Counted from the stretch's first letter, positions 36,960-46,683 are shown. The stretch: 64,000 nt of DNA from Bacillus yapensis (GCF_005280205.1 NZ_SUND01000016.1:62001-126000); one strand, 5' to 3'. Numbers and translations: made by a program. Notes: generated by a model from the sequence alone, not told the origin.

Positions 36960-38351
36960 CTAGCGCTCTATATTCAATGGAAAGCTTACGCGAAATTCTG
37001 TACCTGAGCCATTTTCACTAGTAACTTTTATATTTCCTTGTAAGAGCTTAACCAGTTCGTAAACAATGGCAAGCCCTAGTCCTGTCCCACCCATTTCTCT
37101 AGATCGTGATTTCTCAACACGATGAAAACGATCAAAAATGAATGGGAGGTCTTCTTCTGGTATTCCAATTCCGGTGTCTTTTATGGTGATTAAGACTGAA
37201 TTATTTTGTTGTTTAGCCTCCACAACTATTTTTCCTTTTTCAGTATAGTTAATTGCGTTCTCTAACAGATTTAATAGAACTTGCTGAATACGTGCTCCAT
37301 CGGAGTATATAGAAGGCAACGTATGCTTAATAATAGCTAATTCTAAGTCCTTACTTTGAGCTTTTACTTTCACTTTTCGTGTCACTTCTTCTATTAATTC
37401 TTCAATATCGACCAATTGATAATATAACTTTGTTTTACCCTCTTCCATTTTAGATAACTCAAATAAATCTTGTATAAGTTTCGATAGTCGCTCAGACTCA
37501 TTCTCAATAATAATTGAGTAAGACTCCAACTCATTTTCATCATTATATTGGTGAGTCTTTATCAATTGTGCATATCCTTTTAGATAAGAAATTGGTGTAC
37601 GGAGTTCATGTGAAATATTTGCTAATAATTCACTTCGATTAGTCCGATAATTATTCAATTCTAAGCTAAGTTTATTAATGGCTTTACCTAGTGATCCTAT
37701 TTCATCATTTGATTTGATATTAATCTGTGTTGCCAAATTGCCTATAGCAATTTCTCTTGTTGCTCTCTCCATTATAATCAAAGGTTTAGAAATCTTTCTT
37801 GAAACAAATAGTGTATAACAGAGAGCTAATATAATTGCACCAACAATGGATATAATAATCCAATTTCTTATACCATGCATAAGTTGGTGTATTTTATCAA
37901 TTGACGAAAAAACAAGGATACCTCCACCAAATTTACCTCCCACTATTAATGGCCTTCCAACAAAAAAGAATTCTTCATTTGTTTCAGGATTATTATAGCC
38001 CCTATCAAAATACTTTCCTTCTCGTAATATTTGAAACAAATCACTTTGAATCTGTTGTCCTTTTTGGAACTCTATTAGCGAACTTGAAAGAATAATTCCA
38101 TTTTCATCAAAGATTATTATCTCTCCCTCAGTTGTAGAACTTATATAGTCGAAAATTTTCGGATCAACCCCAAAGTTATTTTCTAGTGTGTTTTTCAATT
38201 TGTCGGCGTATTGATTTACATTTTTGTGTACCTGTTCAGAATATAGCTCCAAAAAAATACGATCTATAATAAAACCCAATGGTACTAAAATAATAAGAAA
38301 TAAGAACATCATGATGAATCCTAGTTTCAGAAATATTCCTCTAGTTTTCAT
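36960..38351 (-). CDS. sensor histidine kinase
   Basis: 463 residues: membrane segment (about 9-30), extracytoplasmic sensor (about 31-165), second segment (about 168-188), HAMP, LLANISHELRTPISYLKGY phospho-acceptor region (about 243-261), and N, G1 (DTGIGIPEED), F and G2 (GGTGLGLAI) boxes. Start ATG overlaps the regulator's stop (ATGA). Pairs with the regulator at 38348-39055. Confidence 0.92.
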   Translation of the reverse strand: MKTRGIFLKLGFIMMFLFLIILVPLGFIIDRIFLELYSEQVHKNVNQYADKLKNTLENNFGVDPKIFDYISSTTEGEIIIFDENGIILSSSLIEFQKGQQIQSDLFQILREGKYFDRGYNNPETNEEFFFVGRPLIVGGKFGGGILVFSSIDKIHQLMHGIRNWIIISIVGAIILALCYTLFVSRKISKPLIIMERATREIAIGNLATQINIKSNDEIGSLGKAINKLSLELNNYRTNRSELLANISHELRTPISYLKGYAQLIKTHQYNDENELESYSIIIENESERLSKLIQDLFELSKMEEGKTKLYYQLVDIEELIEEVTRKVKVKAQSKDLELAIIKHTLPSIYSDGARIQQVLLNLLENAINYTEKGKIVVEAKQQNNSVLITIKDTGIGIPEEDLPFIFDRFHRVEKSRSREMGGTGLGLAIVYELVKLLQGNIKVTSENGSGTEFRVSFPLNIER

Positions 38352-39055
38352 TTCATGTCCTCTAGCAAATTAAATTTGTACCCTACTCCCCATACTGTCT
38401 GTATAAAATTTATATCCTCTACTGCCTTTTTAAGCTTTATCCGTATATTCTTAATATGAGTATCAACATTTCGCAAATCCCTAATCTCGTTAATCTCCCA
38501 AATTTTGTCTAGTAATATTTCCCTTGTAAATACTCGATTTGGATTTGATGCAAGCACAGATAATAAATCAAATTCTTTTGCTGTCAATTCTATATACTGC
38601 TGGTTCACAAAAAGCTGCCGACTATCAATATCCATTCGAAACAAATCGTTATAATAAACGCACTTATTCTCTTCTGATGATTCATGTTTTGAATGTTCAT
38701 ACCTTCGTAATAAGGCTCTTATTCTTGCTTTTAGTTCCTCAAACTCAAAAGGTTTTACAAGGTAATCATCAGCACCTATCTCTAGACCCATTACTTTGTC
38801 GGATAATTCAGATCTAGCCGTTAACATAAGAACAGGTACCTCCTCGTCTTCCTCTCTAATTTTTTTGCATACTTCCCAGCCCGATACATAAGGTAGCATT
38901 ACATCCAGTATAATTACATCAAATGATTCTTCTAGAATTAAATCTATAGCAGTTTGTCCATCTTTTGCTTCCACAAAATCATAATCATTTCCTAAGTGTA
39001 TCTTTAGTAAATTCATCATATATCTTTCATCTTCCACTACTAATATTTTTTTCAT
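38348..39055 (-). CDS. OmpR-family response regulator
   Basis: 235 residues: receiver with acidic pair EDE (about 8-10), phospho-acceptor Asp in VIILDVMLPYVSG, LTAR, LVKPFEFEE; winged-helix domain with NVDTHIKNIRIKLKK and VWGVGYKF. AAAGGAGGATGTAG before the ATG. A repeat element (TGAAGAAAATATGGAGA) lies 200 bp upstream, suggesting autoregulation. Confidence 0.93.
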   Translation of the reverse strand: MKKILVVEDERYMMNLLKIHLGNDYDFVEAKDGQTAIDLILEESFDVIILDVMLPYVSGWEVCKKIREEDEEVPVLMLTARSELSDKVMGLEIGADDYLVKPFEFEELKARIRALLRRYEHSKHESSEENKCVYYNDLFRMDIDSRQLFVNQQYIELTAKEFDLLSVLASNPNRVFTREILLDKIWEINEIRDLRNVDTHIKNIRIKLKKAVEDINFIQTVWGVGYKFNLLEDMK

Positions 39056-39254
39056 CTACATCCTCCTTTATCTATGGGATAAATAATCACAAAAGAACGT
39101 GAAGTTAAGTACGAACCTTCTTATAACATCAAAAACAAAGAAATAAACTATCCTCTTTCAATGTCTTCAGAGAAGTATTTTCTTTGAGCAAAGAAAGGTA
39201 ATTGAATATGATACTAATTTAATGAACATATATTGTAGAAATAACACTAAAATT

Positions 39255-39271
39255 TGAAGAAAATATGGAGA
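39255..39271 (-). promoter_or_regulatory. 11-bp-period repeat upstream of the second two-component operon
   Basis: TGAAGAAAATATGGAGA: units TGAAGA and TGGAGA 11 bases apart. Confidence 0.45.
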
Positions 39272-39487
39272 AAAGATAACTTAATCGTAGCTAACCACCA
39301 CATAATAAAAAGTCCAAATTCAATCTTAGGAAATCTGACTTTTCCTACATACTCTTTGAGTACTATTACTATTGTTATTACTTTTCTCTAAATACTCTTC
39401 TAAAAATACTTTAAACATTGAGCCTTTACTTTTTTCTTAGAAAAATTTAATTACCTCAATAACATATGGAATAACAAAATGTCCTAG

Positions 39488-39520
39488 TGCAACTCAGTAA
39501 AGTTCAGAATTGCACTTCTT
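39488..39520. terminator. hairpin in the 39.1-39.7 kb gap
   Basis: AGTGCAACT pairs partly with AGAATTGCACT around a short loop. It lies just before the lgt relic; it is probably an old terminator. The rest of the gap holds the repeat element and the duplicated segment. Confidence 0.4.
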
Positions 39521-39535
39521 CCTTTTCATAACTAT

Positions 39536-39830
39536 TTCGTGAGCCACTCTGTCTAGAGGTTGTATGGTTTCCATTTATCAGTTACATATCTTTATGATCA
39601 TTCAATATCGAATACATGATATACATCGAGGTATTGTCCATTTTGAAAAGCAACAGGGCATAATTAAATATCTTCAATAAATATAAAATAAAAAAGCTTA
39701 TCCTCGTTTAAAAAGGATAAGCCCATATAATCTTTAATTAAAAATTTGCTACTCTTCGTACATGCCCTTTAAATGTTTTTTGATAGTAGCCAGAGTTCAT
39801 GTTAGCAATTGCCACTCCTGTAGAGGATTG
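39536..39830. repeat. diverged segmental duplication, copy 2
   Basis: Same block order as 33214-33502. Includes a relic of the lgt 5' end (39536-39574, minus strand METIQPLDRVAHE versus [13 protein letters not shown] in the intact gene), the former lgt upstream region, the hairpin and the intact NlpC/P60 3' end. Confidence 0.8.
39690..39722 (-). terminator. NlpC/P60 terminator
   Basis: GCTTATCC pairs with GGATAAGC and is followed by T's on the minus strand. Confidence 0.7.
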
Positions 39831-40925
39831 AGAGCCTATAAATTTCCCTCCACCAAGGTAAATTGCAACGTGTCCATCCCTCTTGTACGTATCGAAGAAT
39901 ACTAAATCCCCAGGACGTGCTTCACTATAAGATATCTTTTTCCCCTGTGTTCTTAGGGCCTCTGTACTTGACCCAATACTAATACCAGCCTGTCTAAATG
40001 CCCAACTCACGAAAGCAGAACAATCAAATCTTCCATTGGCAATGTCATAAGCGTTTCTACCGCCACCAAAAACATAGACAGAGTTTCCAATGTATTTATT
40101 TCCTGCAGTTAAAACGGTATTTAAACTTCCGTCATTTGCAGGCGGTGTATAGGCAACCTTTCCACCACTTTTACCTGAGTTACTACTGCTTTCTTTTGAT
40201 GATGATGAAGTGTTTTGAACAGTAACTTTTTGGGTAGCTTTTTGAGCTTGCTGTTCAGCTTGAACTTTTGCTTCTAATTCATTCAACTTGGCTTTATTAC
40301 CTTTTTGCGCTTCTTCAAGATCGTTCTTCAGTGTATCATTTTGTTCCTTTTGTTGTAGCAAAAGAGATTTCATTCCATCCAGTTCAGTTTTCTTTCCAGT
40401 TAGCTCTTCCAATTTTTTCTTAACCTCAGATTGCTTCTCTTCAACTGCAGCTTTATCTAATTCATGTTGTTTGATAAGGTCACTATCTGCATTTGCAATT
40501 TGAGATACTGCAAATACACGATCAATGAAATTACTAAAATCTTCTGAGCCTAAAAGAACTTCTATATAACTAACTTTACCTCCAGATTCCTGAAATGATT
40601 GAGCTCGACTCTTTAAGATTTCCGTTCTCTTTGCAATGGTTTCATTTAATACCTTTATCTCTTCTTCAAGCTTTTGAATTTCAGCCTGTTCTTTTTTAAT
40701 ATCACTTTCAGTTTGAGCAATTAGTTTATTATTTTCCTGTATTGCTATATCTGTTTTCTTGACCTTCTCTTTTAAAACAGATAATTTATTTTCCGTATCA
40801 CTAATAGTTTTTTCAACTTGCTGAATTTGTGTGGAATATTCTGCACTAACAGAAGGGATAGAAATTAAACCCCCTACTCCTAAAATAATTGATGTGTTCA
40901 GGACTAATAGTTTCTTTTTCAACAT
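39738..40925 (-). CDS. CwlO-like D,L-endopeptidase (coiled coil + NlpC/P60)
   Basis: 395 residues from the ATG at 40925, which has GGAGG seven bases upstream; the TTG at 40940 lies in that site. Signal peptide (about 1-28, ending PSVSA), a long Glu/Lys/Gln-rich coiled coil (about 29-225), a Ser/Lys linker, and a C-terminal NlpC/P60 domain (about 265-395) with catalytic Cys in RFDCSAFVSWAF, His in GHVAIYLGGG. Cuts peptide cross-bridges in the wall. An accessory wall enzyme carried with lgt in an ancestral unit. Confidence 0.92.
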   Translation of the reverse strand: MLKKKLLVLNTSIILGVGGLISIPSVSAEYSTQIQQVEKTISDTENKLSVLKEKVKKTDIAIQENNKLIAQTESDIKKEQAEIQKLEEEIKVLNETIAKRTEILKSRAQSFQESGGKVSYIEVLLGSEDFSNFIDRVFAVSQIANADSDLIKQHELDKAAVEEKQSEVKKKLEELTGKKTELDGMKSLLLQQKEQNDTLKNDLEEAQKGNKAKLNELEAKVQAEQQAQKATQKVTVQNTSSSSKESSSNSGKSGGKVAYTPPANDGSLNTVLTAGNKYIGNSVYVFGGGRNAYDIANGRFDCSAFVSWAFRQAGISIGSSTEALRTQGKKISYSEARPGDLVFFDTYKRDGHVAIYLGGGKFIGSQSSTGVAIANMNSGYYQKTFKGHVRRVANF

Positions 40926-41125
40926 TCGTTTTTCCTCCAACCTTCTAGTTTTCTACAAGTTTTATTAAAATGTTTAATAATGTTTATCTTTTCAACTACA
41001 AATGACAAATTTCACTCTATTAATACAAATTTCTTCTTTTTTAGAATATAGCAGTCTATTATTTCGATCAAAGATAATAATTTTACAGTTATGTTTCATT
41101 TATTGGTATCAGGTCTTAAGAACAT

Positions 41126-41164
41126 AAAAAATACCGTTCCTTTAAATTAAGAAACGGTATTTTT
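41126..41164. terminator. terminator of the YVTN lipoprotein gene
   Basis: AAATACCGTT pairs with AACGGTATTT, with T-runs on both sides. Confidence 0.8.
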
Positions 41165-41200
41165 ACATAATTTATTTAAAATTGATAAAGCGAACCCATA

Positions 41201-42346
41201 TTACTCCATAATACTAATCCCATTAGGAACCTTTCCAACTTCAATAGTTTCAAGTACTTTATTTTGTTCTGTATCAATAATCATAACAGTATTCTCAAAC
41301 ATGTTTGTTACATATAGTCGTTTATTGTCTGAACTTGTCACTACACCATGAGCTCCTTTTCCTGTTTCAATGGTTGCTGTTACCTTCTTTGTAGCTAACT
41401 CAACAACCGTAACAGAATTAGATGGAGAATCTTCAGTTCCTTGGTTAGCCACATACGCATATTGATTATTTCCATCAATATACACCTGGGCAGGTCCTTT
41501 CCCAACCTCAACTTTTTCTACTTGATCAGTTTCTAAATCAACAATTGCAAGCATATTTTCTGCATTTAAGGTAGCGACTAGTATTTTTCCGTCATTTGTA
41601 ACTCCAGTTGTCACAGGCGTTGAACCGACTGTAATCTTTTTCTCTTCCAGCATTGATTCAAGGTTTAGAACACTAATAGTATCTTCGTTCATATTTGCAA
41701 CATATGCTTTCTGACTATCAGCAGAAATTCTAAACCCATGCGGTCCTTTACCAGTATCAATTGTTTGAATCACCGAGAAGTTTTCCATATCAATAACTGA
41801 GACATTATTATCTTCATTATTTGATACTAACGCATATTTTCCATCCTCTGTAAAAACAAAGTGCGCTGGATGATTACCAACCTCAACTGTCTTTATTAGT
41901 TCGCTTGTTTGAGTATCAAAGAATATTGCCTTTCCGTTCATCTCCATCGACACATCCCCATGAGAATCTTCTTCATGTGAATCCTCATCATGAGAGCTGT
42001 CAGTTTCAGATTCTTGTCCATGATTCATTGACGGAACAACTGTTGCACCAAGCATTTTTCCATCTGGAGAAACTTGCACATTGTGTACAGCACCTTCTAC
42101 TTCAATTGTTTCAACTACTTCATTTGTCGCTGCTTTGATTTTGGAAATACTTCCCCCTTCATCTGCAGTGAAGTAATATTTTTCGTTTTGTGTTTCGGGA
42201 TCTTTTGATTCTGCTACTTTCTCAGAAGTTTTTGTTTCTTGCACCTTCTCTTTAGATACTGAATTTTGATTAGAGTTAGAACTACACCCAGCCAAAACTG
42301 CACCAGAAATTAATAAGGTAATTAGACTTAATTTAGTCCTATTCAT
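41201..42346 (-). CDS. YncE-like YVTN beta-propeller lipoprotein
   Basis: 381 residues: lipobox VLAGCS (Cys about 21), a Lys/Glu linker, and a seven-bladed propeller of YVTN-type repeats (YVANMNEDTISVLNL, YVTNMFENTVMIID, ALVSNNEDNNVSVID). A His/Asp/Ser-rich insert (about 115-135, SHDEDSHEEDSHGD) interrupts an early blade, suggesting metal binding. AAGGAGGAAGCG before the ATG. A related broken gene lies at 48590-48903. Confidence 0.85.
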   Translation of the reverse strand: MNRTKLSLITLLISGAVLAGCSSNSNQNSVSKEKVQETKTSEKVAESKDPETQNEKYYFTADEGGSISKIKAATNEVVETIEVEGAVHNVQVSPDGKMLGATVVPSMNHGQESETDSSHDEDSHEEDSHGDVSMEMNGKAIFFDTQTSELIKTVEVGNHPAHFVFTEDGKYALVSNNEDNNVSVIDMENFSVIQTIDTGKGPHGFRISADSQKAYVANMNEDTISVLNLESMLEEKKITVGSTPVTTGVTNDGKILVATLNAENMLAIVDLETDQVEKVEVGKGPAQVYIDGNNQYAYVANQGTEDSPSNSVTVVELATKKVTATIETGKGAHGVVTSSDNKRLYVTNMFENTVMIIDTEQNKVLETIEVGKVPNGISIME

Positions 42347-42462
42347 ATAACGCTTCCTCCTTTATTGAATCTATTTGAAATATTAGTAGCCCTGAAGCAT
42401 GCAACACGTGATATACATCACTTTGTAAAAAAAAAGGAGAAACATCTTAAAATATTGTGAAA

Positions 42463-42489
42463 ATCTATAAAAACTGCATACTTTTCCAT
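42463..42489. promoter_or_regulatory. 11-bp-period repeat upstream of the YVTN lipoprotein gene
   Basis: ATCTATAAAAACTGCATAC on the plus strand, units 11 bases apart. Its orientation is opposite to most copies relative to the gene. Confidence 0.35.
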
Positions 42490-42561
42490 TACAATAAAGA
42501 AATTTTGATAAGAAAAAGTCAGTTAAATTGCCAATTTATCTTGATTAATAAACAAAAATTA

Positions 42562-42592
42562 AAGAGCTTACCAATTAAATGATAAGCCCTAA
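42562..42592 (-). terminator. weak terminator after the 40-residue peptide gene
   Basis: Minus strand GGGCTTA..TAAGCTC stem with T-rich sequence after it. Confidence 0.4.
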
Positions 42593-42636
42593 TCGACATG
42601 CTATGATCGTGTAACCTTTATCTATTTGATTTTTCA

Positions 42637-42759
42637 TCATTTGTTTAATACATAGCTTACGCCCCAAATAGTGATGACCAAAAGAGTCCATAAGAGAAAA
42701 AAGCCTTTGGATGATAATTTCTTCGATCTACCATTCTTATGACTTTGACAACATCCCAT
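42637..42759 (-). CDS. 40-residue Cys/His membrane peptide after the Rieske gene
   Basis: MGCCQSHKNGRSKKLSSKGF then a membrane segment FFLLWTLLVITIWGVSYVL. It begins 14 bases after the Rieske stop, with GGTGATAAA before the ATG, so it is probably translationally coupled. Adjacent Cys-Cys and His at the N-terminus suggest metal binding on the cytoplasmic face. No family known. Confidence 0.6.
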   Translation of the reverse strand: MGCCQSHKNGRSKKLSSKGFFLLWTLLVITIWGVSYVLNK

Positions 42760-42773
42760 TTTATCACCAACTC

Positions 42774-43283
42774 TTATTTGTTCTCCCTTTTTTCTGGACT
42801 TAGTACCGCAATATAAACATTCCCAGCTTGGACATATGATTTAAATGTGTCTAAAGGTCTTGGCGGAGGTCCACCTACATTCATACCATATTCATCATAC
42901 TGTCCTCCATGACAAGGGCAATTAAAAAGCACACCATTTTCTTTCATTTCTACATCAGCATCTCCTACTGTACAACCAAGATGAGTGCAAATTGGAGACA
43001 TAATGAGTAAAGAGTTATCCTTTTTGTTTTTATTAATATAAACAAAGCTTTCCATCACTTGTTCTTCCCACGCATCCTTAATTGTCACTTTATAAGGGAC
43101 CTTTTTAGGAAAATTCCCTTTTTCCAATTCACTTAATAGCCCTAGATTTGCCATTGCGCTTGTATCAACGTCACTTTTATCATCATCACTACAAGCTGTA
43201 AGTCCAATAGGCAACACCGAAACAGCAAATAACCCAGCTGTACCTTTCAACGATTTGCTTAGAAAATCTCTCCTTTTTAACAT
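42774..43283 (-). CDS. Rieske [2Fe-2S] lipoprotein with Tat signal
   Basis: 169 residues from the ATG at 43283, which has AGGAGGG upstream. N-terminus MLKRRDFLSKSLKG carries a twin-arginine motif, and LTACS is a lipobox, so it is exported folded and lipid-anchored. The Rieske cluster ligands are CTHLGC (about 96-101) and CPCHGGQYDEYG (about 120-131). It passes electrons outside the membrane; its partner is not obvious, though the multicopper oxidase and the polyferredoxin are candidates. Confidence 0.9.
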   Translation of the reverse strand: MLKRRDFLSKSLKGTAGLFAVSVLPIGLTACSDDDKSDVDTSAMANLGLLSELEKGNFPKKVPYKVTIKDAWEEQVMESFVYINKNKKDNSLLIMSPICTHLGCTVGDADVEMKENGVLFNCPCHGGQYDEYGMNVGGPPPRPLDTFKSYVQAGNVYIAVLSPEKRENK

Positions 43284-43320
43284 TAGGTTCCCTCCTTTAC
43301 TTAAAGGTACCACTTAAGTA

Positions 43321-43340
43321 TGCAGAAAATTTGAATTTTG
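43321..43340 (-). promoter_or_regulatory. 11-bp-period repeat upstream of the Rieske gene
   Basis: TGCAGAAAATTTGAATTTTG: units TGCAGA and TTGAAT 11 bases apart. Confidence 0.45.
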
Positions 43341-43354
43341 ACTAATTGGGCTCC

Positions 43355-44653
43355 TTACAATACATTGAACCTTTTTGTTATATCTCTTAGATTGCTCGAA
43401 ATATTTGATAATGCTTTAGTTGCATCATTTATTTCCCCAATTGCTACAAGTTGCTCTTGGCTAGAGGCGGAAACTTGGATAGAATTTTGAGTGTTTTTTC
43501 TTGCAACCGTTGAAATTTGATCTATTGTTCCTGTAATTTTTTCAGAACTTGTAGACATTCTTTTCGCTGCATTTAATATATTTTCCATTTCAGCATTTAT
43601 TTTTGTCGTTGATTGGGAAATTACTGAGAATTTCTCTTTTGTATCATTTGTAATTTCAATGCCTTCTTCTACATTTTTTATAACAGTTCTCATAGTATCT
43701 ACAGCAGCCTCTGTTGCTTTCTGAATATGGTCTATGAGAATGGCAATCCTTTCTGTAGATTGGTTGGACTGTTCAGCTAATCTTCTTACCTCTTCTGCAA
43801 CCACAGCAAAACCTTTGCCTGAATCACCCGCTCTGGCAGCCTCTATTGCTGCGTTCAAAGCAAGTAAATTAGTTTGATTTGCTATATCAGAAATAACATT
43901 CAATATTTGTACAATTTCTTGAGAACGTTCCCGAAGTAATTGGATAGATATATCCGATTCACTTACGGAATTTTGAATTAACTTCATTTGACCAACTGTT
44001 TTGTCTACGGCGTTTTCTCCTTCAAAAGCATGTTCTGTTGTTTGTTGAGAAAGGAGAGATACTTTTTCAGTATTACCGACAATTTCCTTAATGCCTTCAT
44101 TCATTTCTGTAATTTCTACGGCCACTTTCTCAATGCCGCTAGTTTGACCTTCTGTACCTGTTGCAACCTCTAGAATGGAGTTAGAAATTTGCATGGAAAC
44201 TAGATTAGTTTCGTTTGCATTTTCTGAAAGCTGTTCAGAAGATTGAGCTATTTTAACGGATGTATGATTAATGTTTTCTACAATATCTCTCAAATTTCGA
44301 ACCATTATTTCAAAGGAGCCTACTAATTGACCTATTTCATCCTTGGATTTTTTTGGTATTGTCACTGTTAAATCTCCTTCAGCCACTTCCCTCGTTAAAT
44401 CAAGCAGTGATTTTAAAGGGGCAACCACAATCCTCTGAATGAAAAATGCAGCTATTATTGTTGCAAAAATTATGTTGATGGCTGTACTTATGTAAATCCC
44501 ATAGGTTGTCTGAATGCTATGGTCAAGCAAAGAATTTAAATAGCCTGTCAATGGAACACTTATTAGAAGTGCCCCTATTATTACGATATTCATTTTTATC
44601 GTTAAACTATGAAATTTTTCCTTCTGATCTCCTTCTAATTTAACCTTTTCCAT
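43355..44653 (-). CDS. methyl-accepting chemotaxis protein lacking a large sensor domain
   Basis: 432 residues: two membrane segments close together (about 22-42 and 52-74) with only about ten residues outside, a HAMP domain (about 75-128), and a full signalling coiled coil with the hairpin tip [29 protein letters not shown]. Without a periplasmic domain it probably senses membrane or cytoplasmic state, like some energy/redox receptors. AAGGAGGAAACAAC before the ATG. Confidence 0.93.
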   Translation of the reverse strand: MEKVKLEGDQKEKFHSLTIKMNIVIIGALLISVPLTGYLNSLLDHSIQTTYGIYISTAINIIFATIIAAFFIQRIVVAPLKSLLDLTREVAEGDLTVTIPKKSKDEIGQLVGSFEIMVRNLRDIVENINHTSVKIAQSSEQLSENANETNLVSMQISNSILEVATGTEGQTSGIEKVAVEITEMNEGIKEIVGNTEKVSLLSQQTTEHAFEGENAVDKTVGQMKLIQNSVSESDISIQLLRERSQEIVQILNVISDIANQTNLLALNAAIEAARAGDSGKGFAVVAEEVRRLAEQSNQSTERIAILIDHIQKATEAAVDTMRTVIKNVEEGIEITNDTKEKFSVISQSTTKINAEMENILNAAKRMSTSSEKITGTIDQISTVARKNTQNSIQVSASSQEQLVAIGEINDATKALSNISSNLRDITKRFNVL

Positions 44654-44727
44654 CTGTTGTTTCCTCCTTAGTTATCTCTATAAAATCGATGTGCTTTATG
44701 GACAAAGACAACTGTACATTACAAATA

Positions 44728-44744
44728 TGCAGAAAGTATCGAAA
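44728..44744 (-). promoter_or_regulatory. 11-bp-period repeat upstream of the chemoreceptor gene
   Basis: TGCAGAAAGTATCGAAA: units TGCAGA and TCGAAA 11 bases apart. Confidence 0.45.
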
Positions 44745-44896
44745 CTTATATGTTCATTGGCTCTCTTTAGAAAATAAATTCTTCAAAATATGTATCATCA
44801 ATTGTTAGAACGTAAGTTATCTCATTTTCATTGCAATTTGAATATTTTTTGAACTTTTATATAAAAATGTGATTTTTGCCCTTGCTTTTTATAAAA

Positions 44897-44923
44897 ATCC
44901 ATAATTTCTGCAAACCTTTCTAC
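44897..44923 (+). promoter_or_regulatory. 11-bp-period repeat upstream of the multicopper oxidase gene
   Basis: ATCCATAATTTCTGCAAACC then TTTCTAC: three units 11 bases apart, 40 bases before the start. Confidence 0.45.
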
Positions 44924-44961
44924 TAAGCTCATTTTGAAATAAGGAAATGGAGGGTTTTACT

Positions 44962-46539
44962 GTGAAACTAAAGCTAACTGTATTATTATCAGCAATCATT
45001 CTCTTTTTAGCTGCTTGTTCTTCGGAGCAAGACACTAATACAGAGAATACAAAGCAAAAAGAAACCGAAACAACAACAAGCAAAGTAGAGGGTATAACTT
45101 CAACTAATACTGAAACATTAACAGGTAATGAATTTGAGCTTGTTGCGAAAGAAGTCTCCCATCCATTAAACAGTAAGGTAACTCTAACAGCATGGACATT
45201 CAATGGTTCTGTTCCAGGTGCACAAATTCGGGTAAAAGAGGGTGAAAAGGTCAAAATCCATTTTAAGAATGAACTTCCTGAGCCAACCTCTATTCATTGG
45301 CATGGAGTTCCTGTACCAAATGAAATGGATGGTATCCCAGGTGTAACTCAAAATGCGGTTCAGCCGGGTGAAACTTTCACATATGAATTTACCGCGACAG
45401 TACCTGGTACCTATATGTACCATACACATCAGGAAGCTGTAAATCAGATGGATAAAGGACTATACGGTTCGTTTATTGTTGAACCGAAAGAAAAAACATA
45501 TGATCGCGATTACACGATCATGTTAGACGAATGGATGAGTGATCAAGAAGCATCAGCAACTATGAGTGAGGAAATGGGAGAGATGGATGGCATGGATCAC
45601 AGCAGTATGAGTGGTATGAATCATGACACCGGCTCTGAAGATGGCGAACATGGTGGAGAAAGCATGGGTCACGATATGTCTGCTTATGACATCTTTACCA
45701 TGAACGGGAAAAGTGGAGATTCGATAGAACCCCTAAAGGTAAAAGAGGGTGAAGTCGTTCGAATTCGATTAGCCAATGTTGGATATGTGTCCCACAATAT
45801 CCACTTACATGGACACAAATTTAAAGTGGTAGCAATTGATGGTCAAGAACTGAATGAACCAAAAGAAATAGAAAATGAGTTAGTGGCAATTGCTCCTGGT
45901 GAACGTTACGATATTGAATTCACAGCAAATAATCCTGGGGAATGGTATCTCGAATGTCACGGTGACATGGAAGGAACTGAAGGTATGAAAGCACTGATTC
46001 AATATGAAGGAAACAATGAATCAAAAGACCAGTCTAATCAAAGCGAGAGTCTTCCAGTTTTTAATTTCGTTAATTATGGAGCTCCAACAACTGGTGAATT
46101 TACGTTAGATCAAAAATATGATATTGAGTACACAATGGATCTTAACGGAAATAACATGGACAATATTTGGTCCATTAACGGAAAATCCTTCCCAAATATA
46201 GATGGCCTAAACGTTAAAAAAGGAGATTTAGTCAAAGTAACATTAATCAATAACTCGCCAGAAGGCATCGATCATCCAATGCATCTACACGGGCACTTCT
46301 TCCAAGTATTAAGTAAAAACGGAAAACCAGTAGAAGGTTCTCCCGTTGTTAAAGATACTATTAATTTAAAGTCTGGGGATGAATATGTAGTTGCATTTAA
46401 GGCTGACAATCCTGGTAACTGGTTATTCCACTGTCATGATTTGCACCATGCAACAGCAGGAATGGTGGACCTAATCAAATATGAAGGTTTTGTACCAAGC
46501 TTTACTCCAGATCCAGATGCGAATAATACACCTGAGTAG
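44962..46539 (+). CDS. multicopper oxidase lipoprotein
   Basis: 525 residues from the GTG at 44962, which has GGAGGG eight bases upstream. Lipobox FLAACS (Cys about 18). Cupredoxin domains carry all four copper-binding motifs: HWHGVP (about 115), HTHQE (about 155), HPMHLHGHFFQV (about 435) and HCHDLHHATAGM (about 493-504). A Met/His-rich segment (about 210-240, MDGMDHSSMSGMNHD) resembles the copper-binding loop of CueO/CopA oxidases. It probably oxidises toxic Cu(I) outside the membrane. Own promoter and terminator. Confidence 0.95.
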   Translation: MKLKLTVLLSAIILFLAACSSEQDTNTENTKQKETETTTSKVEGITSTNTETLTGNEFELVAKEVSHPLNSKVTLTAWTFNGSVPGAQIRVKEGEKVKIHFKNELPEPTSIHWHGVPVPNEMDGIPGVTQNAVQPGETFTYEFTATVPGTYMYHTHQEAVNQMDKGLYGSFIVEPKEKTYDRDYTIMLDEWMSDQEASATMSEEMGEMDGMDHSSMSGMNHDTGSEDGEHGGESMGHDMSAYDIFTMNGKSGDSIEPLKVKEGEVVRIRLANVGYVSHNIHLHGHKFKVVAIDGQELNEPKEIENELVAIAPGERYDIEFTANNPGEWYLECHGDMEGTEGMKALIQYEGNNESKDQSNQSESLPVFNFVNYGAPTTGEFTLDQKYDIEYTMDLNGNNMDNIWSINGKSFPNIDGLNVKKGDLVKVTLINNSPEGIDHPMHLHGHFFQVLSKNGKPVEGSPVVKDTINLKSGDEYVVAFKADNPGNWLFHCHDLHHATAGMVDLIKYEGFVPSFTPDPDANNTPE

Positions 46540-46545
46540 AATATA

Positions 46546-46578
46546 AAAAATGCGGTCAATTTGATGACCGCATTTTTT
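46546..46578 (+). terminator. multicopper oxidase terminator
   Basis: AAATGCGGTCA pairs perfectly with TGACCGCATTT, followed by T's. Confidence 0.88.
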
Positions 46579-46683
46579 ATCATTTTTTTATTCTAATTGT
46601 TTAGTGTTGAGTTTTGGCTATACTTGTCCAAGAAAAATATCCAAGCTAGCTTTTTCTTTAATGTTCAAGGTCTTTTAATTTTT

